A stretch of 64,000 bases of DNA from Hyphomicrobium zavarzinii ATCC 27496 (GCF_000383415.1 NZ_KB911258.1:268267-332266); one strand, 5' to 3'. Positions 16,860 through 27,733 are shown, counted from the stretch's first letter. Numbers and translations: made by a program. The notes: a model not told the origin generated them from the letters alone.

Positions 16860-19800
16860 ATGTGGATCGTCAGGTATGCCGTCGGTCATCGCCACAGCAT
16901 CGGCGTGCTGGCGATCCTGCTTCTGCTGATCGGCACGCTGTCCGGCCGTGGCATGTCCACCGACATTCTGCCCCCGGTGAACATTCCCGCCATCAACGTC
17001 ATCTGGACCTATCAGGGCCTCAACCCGCAGGAAATGGCGAGCAAGCTCACCTCGTTCAGCGAGCTTGCCATCATGAACAACGTCGACAATTTGCGTGAGG
17101 TGCGCTCCGAGACCATCAACGGCGTTGGCATAGTCCGGGTCGCCTTCCAGCCCGGCACAGACGTGACGGGAGCCTTCTCCCAGGTGACGTCCGTGAGCCA
17201 GACGATCTTGCGGCGCATGCCCGCCGGCACCAACCCGCCGCTGATCGTTCCCTACGTGCCGTCGAGCGTGCCGATCATTCAGCTCGTGCTGGCCTCCGAT
17301 ACGCTGACGGACGGCGCCCTCTATGACTATGCCCGGCTTCAGCTCCGCGCACAGATTCAGTCGATCCGCGGCATCCGCCTCTCTCTCCCTTATGGCGGCG
17401 CGTCCCGCCAGGTCATGATCGACCTCAAGCCCGAAGCGCTCCAGGCCTACGGCATCTCCGCGAGCGACATCGCACGCGCAACCGCCACGCAGAACCTCAC
17501 GCTGCCGTCCGGCGCCTTGCGCGTCGGCACGCGCGAGATCGCCATCACGACCAACGCGAGCCCCGAGACGGTCGGGGCCTTCGCCGACCTGCCGCTGCGC
17601 TCGGTGGACGGGCGCGTGATCCGTGTGTCGGAAGTGGCGAGCGTCCGCGACGGGCAGGCCGTCCAGAGCAACATCGCGCGCCTGAACGGCCAGAACGCGG
17701 TGATTGTCTCGATCCTGAAGCTCGGCAACGCCTCGACCCTCGACATCATCAATCAGATCAAGGCGCGCATGCCCGAGCTGCAGGCGGCCGCGCCCGAGGG
17801 GATCACCATCGCCCCGGTGTTCGACCAGTCGGTGTTCGTCACCAGCGCCATCAATAACGTGATGGTCGAGGCCATCATCGTGGGACTGCTCGTCGCCTTC
17901 GTCGTGCTCGTCTTCCTCGGAAGCTGGCGCTCGTCGTTGATCGTGCTGACCTCGATTCCGCTTGCCCTTCTGGCGTCGATCGCGGGTCTCGCCGCCACCG
18001 GAAACACATTCAACCTGATGACGCTCGGCGGGCTGATGCTCGCGATCGGCATCCTGGTCGACAACGCACTCGTCGAGATCGAGAACATCAACCGCAATCT
18101 CGATCTCGGCCATCCGTTGAACGAGGCGGTTCTGAAAAGCGCGAGCGAGGTCGCCTTTCCCGAGTTCGTCTCGACGCTTGCGATCTGCATCGTGTTTTCG
18201 CCGTTGTTTCTGCTCACCGGTACGGCCGCGTTCGTCTTCGTTCCGCTGGCGCTCTCCGTCGTGTTCGCGATGGTTGCCTCCTACATCCTCTCCCGCACGC
18301 TCGTGCCGACGCTGGCGACGCTCATGCTGTCCTCGTCGTCGGGGCATGGAAGTCACGGGAAGAGCCTGTCCGGGCGCTTCGCCGCGGGCGTCGATCGCTT
18401 GCTCGGCTTTCTCGAACGGCTCGTCGCCGGCCTCGCGAAGCTACAACTCGAGTGGAAGATCATCCCCATCGCCGGACTGGTGTTTGCGTTGGGCCTCGGT
18501 GCGGTATCCGCGACCAAGCTCGGGCGCGAGTTCTTCCCCGAGACGGATGCCGGCATGATCCGCATCTATGTCCGCGCGCAGACTGGGTTGAGGCTGGAGG
18601 AGACTGCGAGCACCTTCGCCGACGTGCAGCGCGAGATCCGCAACGTCATCCCGCCCGAGGAGGTGGGTTTCATCGCCGAGAATATCGGCAGCCCCGAACC
18701 CATCAACCTCGCCTGGATCGAGAGTGGCGTGATTGGCTCGTTCGACGGCGAGATCCTGGTGCAATTGGCCGACAAGCACGCGCCGACCGCGCTCTACATC
18801 GCGAAGATCCGCGACATGCTGCGTGAGAAATTCCCCGCGCTCACCGTCTACTTCCGGCCTGCCGACGCGACCTCGCAAACCCTCGCGGGCGCCGCGCAGA
18901 CGGCGATTGAAGTGCGGCTCATCGGTCGCGACGTCCTCGGCAACGCCGAGATCGCGCGCGATCTGATGGCCCGAATGCGCGAGATCCCCGGCGCGGTGGA
19001 TGTCGCCATGCGCCAGGTGCGGGATCTGCCGTCCTACTACCTCGAGATCGACCGCGTGCGCGCGCTTCAGATCGGTGTCACACCGCAAGATGCCGCAACC
19101 GCGCTGCTCGCCGCGTTGGGCGCGTCCGGAACCGTGTCGCCGAGCTTCTGGGTCGATCCCACACAGGGGACCTCCTATACTGTGCAGGTGGTCGCGCCGC
19201 CCTCGAACCTCACGTCGCTCGAGCAGTTGCTGAACACGCCCGTGCGCCCTGCGGCAGGCGGCCAGCCGGTGACGCTGCGCTCGTTCGCCTCGCTTCAGCT
19301 CCGCAACATTCCGGCTAACATCGACCGCACCACGCTGCAACCGACGACGACCATTCTCGCCAACGTCCAGGGCCGCGATCTCGGCGGCGTCTATGCGGAC
19401 GTGACGGCGGCGATCGACCAGCTTCGCCCCCGCCTGAAGCCCGCCAACCGCATCGAGGTCGCCGGCCAGGCTCAGTCCATGGACCAGGCTTATTCCGAGA
19501 TGCTTGGCGGCCTGATGATGGCTGCGGTTTTCGTCTATCTCGTCATGGTCGTCAATTTCCAGTCGTGGATGATGCCGTTCATCGCCATGGGCGGTCTGCC
19601 GGTCGCAATCTCGGGCGCCATGTTCGCGCTCTTCGTCACCGGAACGCCGCTGTCGGTTCCCGCTCTCACCGGCCTCATCATGGTGATCGGCGTCTCGACC
19701 GCCAACAGCGTGCTGGTCACGAGTTTCGCGCGCGACCGTCTGCTCGAAGGCGCAACACCCGCCGAAGCCGCCGTTGACGCGGCGGGCACGCGATTGCGCC

Positions 19801-20048
19801 CGGTTCTGATGACCGCCACGGCGATGATCGTCGGCATCCTGCCGATGGCGCTGGGGCATGGCGAAGGCGGCGAGCAGAACGCGCCGCTGGGACGCGCTGT
19901 CGTCGGCGGTCTCGTTTTCGGCACCTGCGCGACGCTGACGTTCGTGCCGTTCCTTTTCTCGACGCTGGCCGGTTTAGGCCGGCGCAAAGCGAAACCCGAA
20001 CCCGCCGTGCAAGCCGCCCCCGCGGGCGCTCACGCCCCGGCCGAGTGA
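16860..20048 (+). CDS. RND efflux permease (HAE1-like, atypical proton-relay residues)
   Basis: 1062 residues with the duplicated RND layout: TM1, large periplasmic loop, TM2-6, second periplasmic loop, TM8-12. In TM4 the motif is GILVDNALVEIEN, so the first Asp of the AcrB pair is kept and the second is Asn. In TM10 GVSTANSVLV has Ala where AcrB has the essential Lys. Members with this VDN pattern exist, so it may be a distinct functional subclass. It is followed 17 bp later by its adaptor, the reverse of the usual order, and no outer-membrane channel gene is nearby. Substrates are unknown. Confidence 0.93.
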   Translation: MWIVRYAVGHRHSIGVLAILLLLIGTLSGRGMSTDILPPVNIPAINVIWTYQGLNPQEMASKLTSFSELAIMNNVDNLREVRSETINGVGIVRVAFQPGTDVTGAFSQVTSVSQTILRRMPAGTNPPLIVPYVPSSVPIIQLVLASDTLTDGALYDYARLQLRAQIQSIRGIRLSLPYGGASRQVMIDLKPEALQAYGISASDIARATATQNLTLPSGALRVGTREIAITTNASPETVGAFADLPLRSVDGRVIRVSEVASVRDGQAVQSNIARLNGQNAVIVSILKLGNASTLDIINQIKARMPELQAAAPEGITIAPVFDQSVFVTSAINNVMVEAIIVGLLVAFVVLVFLGSWRSSLIVLTSIPLALLASIAGLAATGNTFNLMTLGGLMLAIGILVDNALVEIENINRNLDLGHPLNEAVLKSASEVAFPEFVSTLAICIVFSPLFLLTGTAAFVFVPLALSVVFAMVASYILSRTLVPTLATLMLSSSSGHGSHGKSLSGRFAAGVDRLLGFLERLVAGLAKLQLEWKIIPIAGLVFALGLGAVSATKLGREFFPETDAGMIRIYVRAQTGLRLEETASTFADVQREIRNVIPPEEVGFIAENIGSPEPINLAWIESGVIGSFDGEILVQLADKHAPTALYIAKIRDMLREKFPALTVYFRPADATSQTLAGAAQTAIEVRLIGRDVLGNAEIARDLMARMREIPGAVDVAMRQVRDLPSYYLEIDRVRALQIGVTPQDAATALLAALGASGTVSPSFWVDPTQGTSYTVQVVAPPSNLTSLEQLLNTPVRPAAGGQPVTLRSFASLQLRNIPANIDRTTLQPTTTILANVQGRDLGGVYADVTAAIDQLRPRLKPANRIEVAGQAQSMDQAYSEMLGGLMMAAVFVYLVMVVNFQSWMMPFIAMGGLPVAISGAMFALFVTGTPLSVPALTGLIMVIGVSTANSVLVTSFARDRLLEGATPAEAAVDAAGTRLRPVLMTATAMIVGILPMALGHGEGGEQNAPLGRAVVGGLVFGTCATLTFVPFLFSTLAGLGRRKAKPEPAVQAAPAGAHAPAE

Positions 20049-20065
20049 ACGACGGAGCACCGTGA

Positions 20066-21277
20066 ATGAGCCTCAGAACCATCCTTGTGTCGAACCTCGC
20101 CATCGGGACGATCGTAGGCGGAGGCGTCTGGCTCGCCACGCAGAAGGATAGCGGCGCACTTTTCAGCCAGGGCCTGAAGACACTCGGCCTGCGGACGGAG
20201 AAGGCCGTGGCGGAAGCCGCTCCCGAAAAGGAAAAGGAAAAGAAGGTGACGCTGCGGTCGGTCCGCGTCGTGCGACCGGAGGCAGCCAAGGGAGGCTCGA
20301 CGCTGACGCTCGCGGGCCGCACTGCGCCGGCCGAGCAGGCGCTCATCTCGTCGCGCGCAACCGGCGTCGTCGCCGAGCGGCACGTGGACATCGGCGACCA
20401 CGTGAGGGAAGGAGACGTGCTCGTCGTCATCGAGGCGCCCGAGGTTGAGCAGGAGCTGCTGCGGGCGCGCGCCTCCGCCGATCAGATGAAGGCCCGGCTC
20501 GAGCTCGCACGCGCCACCCTCGACCGTGCCGAAAGCCTTGTCGGAAAAGGGCATGTCTCCGAGCAGACCGTGGACGAGCGCCGCGCGACCAAGATGTCCG
20601 CCGACGCGGATCTCGCCGCCGCCCTCGCCGAGGTGAAGCGGCTCGAAGAGGTGCAGAGCTTCCAGACCATCCGCGCTCCCTTTGCCGGGACGGTTGTGGC
20701 GCGGCAGGTCGAGCGCGGAGACAAGGTCACGTCGGCGGCGGCGGGCGAGGGCAGCTATCTGCTCCGCATCGGCCGCCTGAACGAGCTTCGCATCGAGATC
20801 GACGTGCCGCAGTCTTACGCGCTGAAGGTCGAGCCCGGCGCGCAGGCGAGGGTATCGTTCGCGGAATTACCGGATCAGACATTCAGCGCGCGCGTCGTGC
20901 GCGCATCCGGCCTCATCGATCAGACGTCGAGCACCATGCGCGCCGAGCTTCTGATGCCGAACCCCGGCAATCGCATTCCCGCAGGGTTGAGCGGCCAGGT
21001 CTCCATCGATCTCGGCGCCGCCGAAGGCGCCGTCACGGTCCCCACCAACACGCTTGTCACGCGGGAGGGCCGCCAGATGGTCGCCATCGTGGACGCCGAG
21101 GATCGCGTCCGGCTGAAGCCTGTTGCCGTCTCGCGCGATCTTGGCGAGCGCGTCGTCATCGCGTCGGGCCTCACGGTCGAGGACCGGGTGATCGTGAGCC
21201 CCAATGCGCTGCTCCGCGCGGGGGATCAGGTGGAGATCGTCACGCCGACGGCGCGGGCCGCTCCGGCCGCCAAGTGA
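20066..21277 (+). CDS. RND periplasmic adaptor (membrane fusion protein)
   Basis: 403 residues. An N-terminal hydrophobic segment (ILVSNLAIGTIVGGGVWLA) anchors or exports it, followed by a Lys/Glu-rich linker. The lipoyl-like half (ISSRATGVVAERHVDIGDHV), an alpha-helical hairpin (residues about 130-190) and the second lipoyl half (FQTIRAPFAGTVVARQV) are clear, then the beta-barrel domain. It links the upstream permease to an outer-membrane channel such as TolC. The gene end is tandemly duplicated: the 15 bp ending in its TGA recur directly after it with one change. Confidence 0.92.
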   Translation: MSLRTILVSNLAIGTIVGGGVWLATQKDSGALFSQGLKTLGLRTEKAVAEAAPEKEKEKKVTLRSVRVVRPEAAKGGSTLTLAGRTAPAEQALISSRATGVVAERHVDIGDHVREGDVLVVIEAPEVEQELLRARASADQMKARLELARATLDRAESLVGKGHVSEQTVDERRATKMSADADLAAALAEVKRLEEVQSFQTIRAPFAGTVVARQVERGDKVTSAAAGEGSYLLRIGRLNELRIEIDVPQSYALKVEPGAQARVSFAELPDQTFSARVVRASGLIDQTSSTMRAELLMPNPGNRIPAGLSGQVSIDLGAAEGAVTVPTNTLVTREGRQMVAIVDAEDRVRLKPVAVSRDLGERVVIASGLTVEDRVIVSPNALLRAGDQVEIVTPTARAAPAAK

Positions 21278-21292
21278 CCGGCCGCCGAGTGA
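21263..21292 (+). repeat. 15-bp tandem duplication at adaptor gene end
   Basis: CCGGCCGCCAAGTGA (21263-21277), which ends the adaptor gene with its stop codon, is repeated as CCGGCCGCCGAGTGA (21278-21292) with one mismatch. It looks like a replication-slippage event. The second copy is untranslated. Confidence 0.7.
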
Positions 21293-21328
21293 GATGTGCG
21301 GCCAAGGAGGAGACGCGAGAGGAGGGGC

Positions 21329-22033
21329 TCAGGCTGGGCGCTTGTGCCGCCCGCCGCCGGGCGCTGCATCCGCGACCCGCGGCAGCACGATCCTGATCGC
21401 GAGATCCACCTGCGCCATGAGCTTGCCGCGGCGAAGGGGCCGCTTTTTCTCGAACAAGGCCCTGAGGTGAAAGTCGCCGATGACGGCTCCGCAGAGCGCG
21501 GTTGCCGTCTGAGTGACGTTGGCGATCGCGGCATCCGGCTTCGCAACTTTCAGCCGCGCGAGGCATTCGGAGATGTAGCTCAAGCCGCGGGTCATGCCGC
21601 GCGCGTGAAACTCGTCGGCCAGCTCCGGCCAATGACGCGCTTCCGAGATCACGAGGCGCGTGATCTCGATCTGGCGCGGTAGCAGGGCATATTCGGCGAG
21701 CTTGAGCAGGCGCCGGCGCAACTCGGCCACGATCTCATCGGGCTCGTCCGTCGTGACCGCATCGCTCTCGAGAAACGCGCTGCCGTGAGTGATCAGAGCT
21801 CCGAACATCTGCCGCTTGTCCGGGTAGAGCCCATAGACCGTCTTCTTCGACATGCCCGCGACACGCGCGATCTCCTCCATGCTCGCCGCGCCGTAGCCCG
21901 AGGCAAAGAAAACCTCCTCGGCCGCTTCGAGGATCAGGCGGCGGCGCGCGTCGAGCGACAGCGCGGGAGGCCGTCCCCGCCGCTTGGGCGTGGAGGCGTG
22001 TGTGTCCGGGGCTCGGTTCAAAAGGCTTGACAT
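21329..22033 (-). CDS. TetR-family transcriptional repressor
   Basis: 234 residues. After a basic tail (PKRRGRPP) the TetR helix-turn-helix reads ILEAAEEVFFASGYGAAS then EEIARVAGMSKKTVYGLYP. The ligand-binding domain resembles AcrR-C-type domains. It is divergent from the second RND operon and convergent with the first. A perfect palindrome GGAAACGTTTCC lies 2 bp from its start codon, so it probably represses itself and the divergent adaptor-permease genes. The inducing ligand is unknown. Confidence 0.92.
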   Translation of the reverse strand: MSSLLNRAPDTHASTPKRRGRPPALSLDARRRLILEAAEEVFFASGYGAASMEEIARVAGMSKKTVYGLYPDKRQMFGALITHGSAFLESDAVTTDEPDEIVAELRRRLLKLAEYALLPRQIEITRLVISEARHWPELADEFHARGMTRGLSYISECLARLKVAKPDAAIANVTQTATALCGAVIGDFHLRALFEKKRPLRRGKLMAQVDLAIRIVLPRVADAAPGGGRHKRPA

Positions 22034-22035
22034 TA

Positions 22036-22047
22036 GGAAACGTTTCC
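22036..22047. promoter_or_regulatory. Candidate TetR operator GGAAACGTTTCC
   Basis: A perfect 12-bp palindrome, followed by CGTTTCTA (22047-22054), which repeats the half-site. It lies 2 bp upstream of the TetR start codon and about 135 bp upstream of the adaptor gene, so binding would block initiation of the regulator directly. Confidence 0.55.
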
Positions 22048-22183
22048 GTTTCTAAAAACATAGCGGATATGCTGGGGCTTCGCAATCCGTCTCAGTGCGT
22101 GTGCTTTCTAGGATACTGTCATCCCTGCCTTCCCGGGCGTTTTGTCAGACCAGTGTCATTGTTTGAAACGATAGGCTTTGCGA

Positions 22184-23350
22184 ATGATGGCTCATGATGT
22201 TGCCGGCCTCCTCCGCCCGATCGGGCGCACGCTGTTAGGGTGGGGTGTCGCCGCCGCTGCCGCTTTGAGTGCAGGCGCCTCTTTCGCCCAGGCCCCGCCC
22301 GGCGGCGCCCAGCCTGCGCCGAGCGTCGTGGTCGAGACGGTGCGAAATTACGACGTGGCGGACCAGAGCACCTACATCGGACGCGTGCAGGCCATCGATA
22401 AGGTGGCGATCCGTGCGCGCGTCGATGGCTTCCTCGACAAGCGGGGCTTCGAGGAGGGCAAGGAGGTCAAGCGCGACCAGACGCTCTTCACACTTGAACG
22501 CGCACCCTATGAAGCCGCTCTCGACGCAGCGAAGGCCAACCTCGCGAGTGCGCAGGCCGGTCTCGAATTGGCGCAGGCCACCTTCGCACGCACGAAGGAG
22601 CTGGCCGATCGTGGCACGTCCTCACTGTCCACGCTCGACGAAGCGACCTCGAAGCTATCCCAGGCCCGCGCCAACGTGCAGGCCCAGGAGGCGGCGCTGA
22701 CCAAGGCCCAGCTCGATCTCAGCTACACCGAGATCCGCGCGCCCATGGACGGCCGCACCGGCCGGGCGACCTACTCGGTCGGAGAGTACGTGGGGCCGAG
22801 CAGCAATCCGCTCGTCACGGTCGTGCGCCAGGATCCCATGTACGTGGCGTTTCCCGTGCCGCAGCGCGTACTGCTGATCGTGCGGAAGGAAAAGCTCACC
22901 GCTGCGGATGTTGTCGTACGCCTCAAGATGCCGGACGGCACGGCTTACGACCACGACGGCGTGATCAAGTTCTCCGAGGTCGAGAGCAACGCGGGCACGG
23001 ATACGGTGACGGTGCGGGCGGAGTTCCCCAATCCGGACCGCCTTCTGGTGGATCAGCAGATCGTCGGCGTGAACGTGGTCTCCAAGAACCCCGACCACAA
23101 GCTAATGGTCTCCCAGTCCGCGATCATGCTCGATCAGCAGGGGGCCTATGTTCTGGCGGTCACTCCGGAGAACAAGGTCGAGATCCGCCGCATCGAGGTC
23201 GGAGAGCAGCGCGGCCCGCGCATCATCGTGACGAAGGGCCTTGCCGAAGGTGATCGCGTCATCATCAGCGGCCATCAGAAGGTTCGTCCCGGTATCGTAG
23301 TGGAACCCAGCGAATTCCAGGCCGGTGGCCTCGAACAGCCCGGAAACTAG
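22184..23350 (+). CDS. RND periplasmic adaptor (AcrA/MexE-like)
   Basis: About 388 residues from the ATG at 22184; a TTG at 22178 and an ATG at 22187 are alternatives. A signal peptide ends at ASFAQA. The lipoyl halves ([22 protein letters not shown] and [20 protein letters not shown]-type segments) flank a coiled-coil hairpin of about 75 residues, as in AcrA/MexA/MexE. The permease starts 8 bp after its stop, the usual adaptor-permease order. Together they form a drug-efflux complex that needs an outer-membrane channel encoded elsewhere. Confidence 0.93.
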   Translation: MMAHDVAGLLRPIGRTLLGWGVAAAAALSAGASFAQAPPGGAQPAPSVVVETVRNYDVADQSTYIGRVQAIDKVAIRARVDGFLDKRGFEEGKEVKRDQTLFTLERAPYEAALDAAKANLASAQAGLELAQATFARTKELADRGTSSLSTLDEATSKLSQARANVQAQEAALTKAQLDLSYTEIRAPMDGRTGRATYSVGEYVGPSSNPLVTVVRQDPMYVAFPVPQRVLLIVRKEKLTAADVVVRLKMPDGTAYDHDGVIKFSEVESNAGTDTVTVRAEFPNPDRLLVDQQIVGVNVVSKNPDHKLMVSQSAIMLDQQGAYVLAVTPENKVEIRRIEVGEQRGPRIIVTKGLAEGDRVIISGHQKVRPGIVVEPSEFQAGGLEQPGN

Positions 23351-23358
23351 GCGGCGCC

Positions 23359-26300
23359 ATGATCTTCGATGTCTTCATCCGCCGCCCGCGTCTTGCGATG
23401 GTCATTTCCATCGTGCTGACCCTTGCGGGCGTGATCGCCATGGGCGTCATCCCGGTCGCCCAGTATCCCGAGATCGCTCCGCCGACCGTCCGCGTCAGCG
23501 CCTCCTACGCGGGTGCCGATGCGAAGACGGTGGAGGAGAGCATCGCGCAGCCTCTGGAGAACGCCATCAATGGCGTCACTGGCATGCGCTACATGAAGTC
23601 CACCTCCGCCAATGACGGATCCTACTCGCTCACCGTCTCCTTCCTGCTCGGCACGGACCCCGATATCGATACGGTCAACGTGCAGAACCGGGCCAACCTC
23701 GCCACCGCCAAGCTGCCGGAGGAGGTGAGGCGAACGGGCCTCACGATCTCGAAGGTCTCGACCGATCTTTTGCAGGTTTTCCTGTTCTACTCGCCTGAAG
23801 GCGACAAGGACGGACTGTTTCTCTCGAACTTCGTCACGCTCAACATTCTCGATGAGCTGAAGCGCGTGCCGGGCGTCGGCGACGCGTCGATCTTCGGTGC
23901 GCGCGATTACTCGATGCGCATCTGGATCGATCCCGGCAAGCTCGCGAACTTCGGGCTCTCGACCCAGGACGTGATCGCCGCCGTGCAATCGCAGAACGTC
24001 CAGGCAGCAGCCGGGCGCATCGGCGCAGCGCCATTGTCTCCGGACCAGCGCCTCCAGCTCACCGTCACCACCAAGGGCCGTTTGTCCACGCCTGAAGAGT
24101 TCGGCGACATCATCGTGCGCGCGACGGGCGACGGCTCGTTCGTGCGCGTGCGCGATGTGGCCCGCGTCGACATCGAAGGCGCGACGTTCGACAGCGAGGC
24201 GAAGTATCAGGGCAAGCCTGCCGCGCCAGTCGGCATCTATCTTTCTCCCGGCGCGAACGCCGTCAACGTGGCGACCGCGGTATCGAAGCGTCTCGATGAG
24301 CTGCGGGACAGGTTCCCGCCCGGCGTCGAGTTCGCTTACGTCTACAACACGGCCGACTTCGTCTCCGCGATGATCGAGAAGGTCATCCACACGCTGATCG
24401 AAGCCTTCGTGCTGGTGGCCATCGTCGTTTTCGTGTTCCTCGGCCGATTGCGCCCCACCTTGATCCCGCTCATCGCCGTGCCAGTAGCCATCATCGGTGC
24501 CCTGGCGGTGCTCTATGCGATGGGCTATTCCGCCAACACCATCTCGCTGCTGGCCCTCGTGCTCGCCATCGGCATCGTCGTGGACGACGCCATCATCGTG
24601 GTCGAGAACGTCGAGCGCGTGATGCACGAGGAGCCGCATCTTTCACCCGCGGACGCCACCCGAAAGGCCATGTCGGAAATCGCGGGGCCTGTGATCGCGA
24701 TCACGCTCGTGCTCCTCTCGGTGTTCGTGCCCGTGGCGTTCCTGCCCGGCTCCTCCGGCGTGTTGTTCCGTCAGTTCGCCATCACCATTTCCGCCGCGAT
24801 GGTGATCTCCGCCATCAACGCGCTCACATTGTCTCCGGCACTCTGCACCTTGCTGCTGCGGCCGGGGCATCCCGTCGGCCTCATGAAGCGCGTCACGGCC
24901 GCCATAGATTCCGTGGCCGACGGATACGCCAGCGTGGTGCGCCGGCTCGTTGCTGTGGCCTCGGCAAGCATCATCGCGCTGGGCCTCATCGCAGGCGCCA
25001 CCTACTTCATCTTCTCCAAGACCCCGTCGGGCTTCCTGCCGGACGAGGACAAGGGCTTTGTCATCGCCGTTCTGAACCTTCCGGCGGGCGCGTCCCTCAA
25101 CCGCACGTCGGATGCGGCTGCCAAGGCGGCCGCCATCATCGAGAAGGAACCCGCCGTCGACGCAGTGACGACCATTCTCGGCCTCGACTTCCTCGGCGGC
25201 GGCTCGGCCTCGAACGGTGGCGTGATGTTCATCCGCCTGAAGCCCTATGAGCAGCGAACGGCCCGCGACATGCACTCGACCGTCGTCGCGCGCAGGCTCA
25301 CGGGTGCCCTCGCCGGCATTCCGGACGGCAATCTGATCGCCCTCAACCCACCCTCGATCTCCGGTCTCGGGCAGGTGGGCGGCTTCGAGTACGTGCTCGA
25401 GGCGCTGCAGGGCCAGAGCCCCGCCGACATGGCCGCCGTCATGCGCGCCCTGACGGTGGCGGCCAATCAGCGGCCCGAGCTGGCGGCCGTGTTCTCGACC
25501 TTCGAAGCCGAGACACCTCAGATCCGCCTCGACATCGATCGCGACAAGACGCGCACGTTGAACATCACGCTCTCCGACGTGTTCGCCGCGCTCCAGGCGA
25601 CGCTTGGCGGCTACTACGTCAACGACTTCAACCTCTACGGCCGCACGTGGACGGTGCGGATGCTGGCGGAAACCAAATACCGCAGCTCGATCACCGACAT
25701 CTCCGCGATCTACGTGAAGAACGCCGCGGGCGAGATGACGCCAATGTCGAGCATCGCGGATGTGCAACTCGACGTCGGACCGCGCACGCTCACCCGCTAC
25801 AACAACTATCGCGCCATCTCGATCAACGGCAGCCCCGGCCCCGGACGTGGACCTGGCGAAGCCATCGACGCGATGCAGGACGTATCGAAGACCACGCTGC
25901 CCGCGGGCTACGCCTACGAGTGGACGGGGCAGGCGCGTGAGCAGATCGAGTCCGCCGGGCAGACCACCATCGTGCTCGGTCTCGCGCTCGTCTTTGCCTA
26001 TCTCTTCCTCGTCGCGCTGTACGAGAGCTGGATGGTGCCGGTGCCCGTGCTGTTATCGGTCATCGTGTCCATCCTGGGTGCGATGGGAGCGCTGTGGGTT
26101 CTGGGCATGAGCTTCACGCTCTATGCGCAGATCGGCCTCGTCGTGCTCATCGCGCTTGCTGCGAAGAACGCGATCCTGATCGTCGCCTTCTCCATCGAGA
26201 GGCGCGCGGCGGGCGACACGCTGCTCGAATCCGCCATAGACGGCGCACGGCTGCGCTTCCGTCCGGTGATGATGACGAGCTTCGCCTTCATCATGGGACT

Positions 26301-26496
26301 CGTGCCCCTGGTGATCGCCAACGGCCCCGGCGCCGACAGCATGATCGCGGTCGGCGTGCCGGTGCTCGCCGGTATGCTCGCGGCGGCCATTTTCGGCATC
26401 TTCCTGATCCCGATGCTGTACGTCGTATTCCAGCGCCTCGTGGAAGGCCGCTCGCGGCAAGCCAAGGAGGCAGAGGATCCGGCTCCGGGCGCCTGA
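23359..26496 (+). CDS. RND multidrug efflux permease (AcrB/HAE1 family)
   Basis: 1045 residues, the normal AcrB length. It keeps the canonical proton-relay residues: the Asp pair in TM4 ([18 protein letters not shown]) and Lys in TM10 ([10 protein letters not shown]). This contrasts with the other RND permease in the window. The N-terminus [17 protein letters not shown] matches the usual amphipathic start followed by TM1. Probably controlled by the divergent TetR gene. A 69-residue membrane protein follows 109 bp downstream. Confidence 0.95.
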   Translation: MIFDVFIRRPRLAMVISIVLTLAGVIAMGVIPVAQYPEIAPPTVRVSASYAGADAKTVEESIAQPLENAINGVTGMRYMKSTSANDGSYSLTVSFLLGTDPDIDTVNVQNRANLATAKLPEEVRRTGLTISKVSTDLLQVFLFYSPEGDKDGLFLSNFVTLNILDELKRVPGVGDASIFGARDYSMRIWIDPGKLANFGLSTQDVIAAVQSQNVQAAAGRIGAAPLSPDQRLQLTVTTKGRLSTPEEFGDIIVRATGDGSFVRVRDVARVDIEGATFDSEAKYQGKPAAPVGIYLSPGANAVNVATAVSKRLDELRDRFPPGVEFAYVYNTADFVSAMIEKVIHTLIEAFVLVAIVVFVFLGRLRPTLIPLIAVPVAIIGALAVLYAMGYSANTISLLALVLAIGIVVDDAIIVVENVERVMHEEPHLSPADATRKAMSEIAGPVIAITLVLLSVFVPVAFLPGSSGVLFRQFAITISAAMVISAINALTLSPALCTLLLRPGHPVGLMKRVTAAIDSVADGYASVVRRLVAVASASIIALGLIAGATYFIFSKTPSGFLPDEDKGFVIAVLNLPAGASLNRTSDAAAKAAAIIEKEPAVDAVTTILGLDFLGGGSASNGGVMFIRLKPYEQRTARDMHSTVVARRLTGALAGIPDGNLIALNPPSISGLGQVGGFEYVLEALQGQSPADMAAVMRALTVAANQRPELAAVFSTFEAETPQIRLDIDRDKTRTLNITLSDVFAALQATLGGYYVNDFNLYGRTWTVRMLAETKYRSSITDISAIYVKNAAGEMTPMSSIADVQLDVGPRTLTRYNNYRAISINGSPGPGRGPGEAIDAMQDVSKTTLPAGYAYEWTGQAREQIESAGQTTIVLGLALVFAYLFLVALYESWMVPVPVLLSVIVSILGAMGALWVLGMSFTLYAQIGLVVLIALAAKNAILIVAFSIERRAAGDTLLESAIDGARLRFRPVMMTSFAFIMGLVPLVIANGPGADSMIAVGVPVLAGMLAAAIFGIFLIPMLYVVFQRLVEGRSRQAKEAEDPAPGA

Positions 26497-26605
26497 CGCT
26501 CCCGGAGGAGGGGCGTACAGGTGTGCGTTTGTTCCGTGTCAAACGGCCGGGCGCTGACTTTGGACAGGATAGGCGCAATTCGTATCTGAAACAGGCCTGA
26601 CGACC

Positions 26606-26815
26606 ATGCTGAACTGGCTCATCCGACCCATCATGTTCGTAGCCGCCATCATCGCGGGATGGTTCGTGGCGGAGGACGCCGCGAACTTCGGCGTCGTTCA
26701 ACTCGTCATCTCCGTGCTGCTGGTGACCTTGCTCGTCGCCTTCGCCGCATTCTGGGAGAGCATACGCGACTGGTTCCGCCCGAAGTCGGGAGCGGATGAA
26801 GGCACGCCCGACTGA
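26606..26815 (+). CDS. Small two-span membrane protein, function unknown
   Basis: 69 residues: two hydrophobic segments (LIRPIMFVAAIIAGWFVA and VVQLVISVLLVTLLVAFAAFW) and a short charged tail. No family is recognised. It has ATG start context and lies in the same direction as the second RND operon, so it could be an accessory subunit like AcrZ, but no sequence match supports this. It ends 15 bp before the convergent hydrolase gene. Confidence 0.6.
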   Translation: MLNWLIRPIMFVAAIIAGWFVAEDAANFGVVQLVISVLLVTLLVAFAAFWESIRDWFRPKSGADEGTPD

Positions 26816-26830
26816 GCACGTGCAGCCGGC

Positions 26831-27733
26831 TCAACTGACGCCATGCTGTTTGAGCCAGGCGAGCAGCCGCGCCCAGCCTTGCTTGGCGGGCTCGGCCCGG
26901 TAGCTCGGCCGGTAGTCCGCGTGAAACGCGTGCGGCGCTCCTTCGAACACGACGATCTCGCATGTCTTTCCCGCCTTCGCGCAGGCAGCCCGCATGGCCT
27001 CGACGGTGTCGAGCGGGATGCCCTGGTCCGCGCCGCCATAGAGGCCGAGCACCGGTGCCTTGAGATCTGCCGCCACGTCGACGGGATGCTTGGGCGTGGT
27101 TTGCGACGGCTCTCCCGCGAGGCGCCCGTACCAGGCGATCCCCGCCTTGAGCTTCGGATTGTGCGCGGCGTAGAGCCAGGTGATGCGCCCGCCCCAGCAG
27201 AAGCCGGTGATGGCGAGCTTGTCGGCGTTGGCTTTGCCGGAAGCCGCCGCGAAGGTCACGGCCGCATCGAGATCGCTCATCACCTGCGCATCCGGAACCT
27301 TGGCCACGATGGGGCGGATCTCGTCGATCGTCTTGAGTTGTGAGACGTCGCTCTGGCGGACGAACATCTCCGGCGCGAGCGCGAAATAGCCCTCCTTGGC
27401 GAGGCGGCGGCAGATATCCTTGATGTGCTCGTGAACCCCGAAGATCTCCTGCACCACGAGCACGACAGGAAACGGTCCGCCCGTAGCCGGCATCGCGCGA
27501 TAGGCGGGGATCTCGCGATCGCTCGCGGGGATCTGAACTTCACCCGCGACGAGGCCGCTCGTGTCGGTCGTGATCGTCGTTTCGGCGGAGACCGGCTGCG
27601 TCGCGAGTGCGAACCCGGTGGCGAGCGTCGTCAACACCGCTTGACGGCGCGACATCTCGAACGAGGGAACGAGGCTTCTGCGATCCGCCGTGAGGTTGGC
27701 GTCATCCGGATCGTGGGAGGTGCGATCGGTCAT
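26831..27733 (-). CDS. Dienelactone hydrolase-family protein (Tat-type signal)
   Basis: 300 residues from the ATG at 27733, which has GAGGGA about 7 bases upstream; the frame stays open to 27982 without support. The catalytic triad can be read as Cys in ITGFCWGGR, Asp in GGADQGIP and His in [11 protein letters not shown], typical of the DLH family. An N-terminal [17 protein letters not shown] segment after about 30 polar residues looks like a twin-arginine signal, so the enzyme is probably periplasmic. The substrate is unknown; family members hydrolyse lactone or ester bonds. Confidence 0.9.
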   Translation of the reverse strand: MTDRTSHDPDDANLTADRRSLVPSFEMSRRQAVLTTLATGFALATQPVSAETTITTDTSGLVAGEVQIPASDREIPAYRAMPATGGPFPVVLVVQEIFGVHEHIKDICRRLAKEGYFALAPEMFVRQSDVSQLKTIDEIRPIVAKVPDAQVMSDLDAAVTFAAASGKANADKLAITGFCWGGRITWLYAAHNPKLKAGIAWYGRLAGEPSQTTPKHPVDVAADLKAPVLGLYGGADQGIPLDTVEAMRAACAKAGKTCEIVVFEGAPHAFHADYRPSYRAEPAKQGWARLLAWLKQHGVS

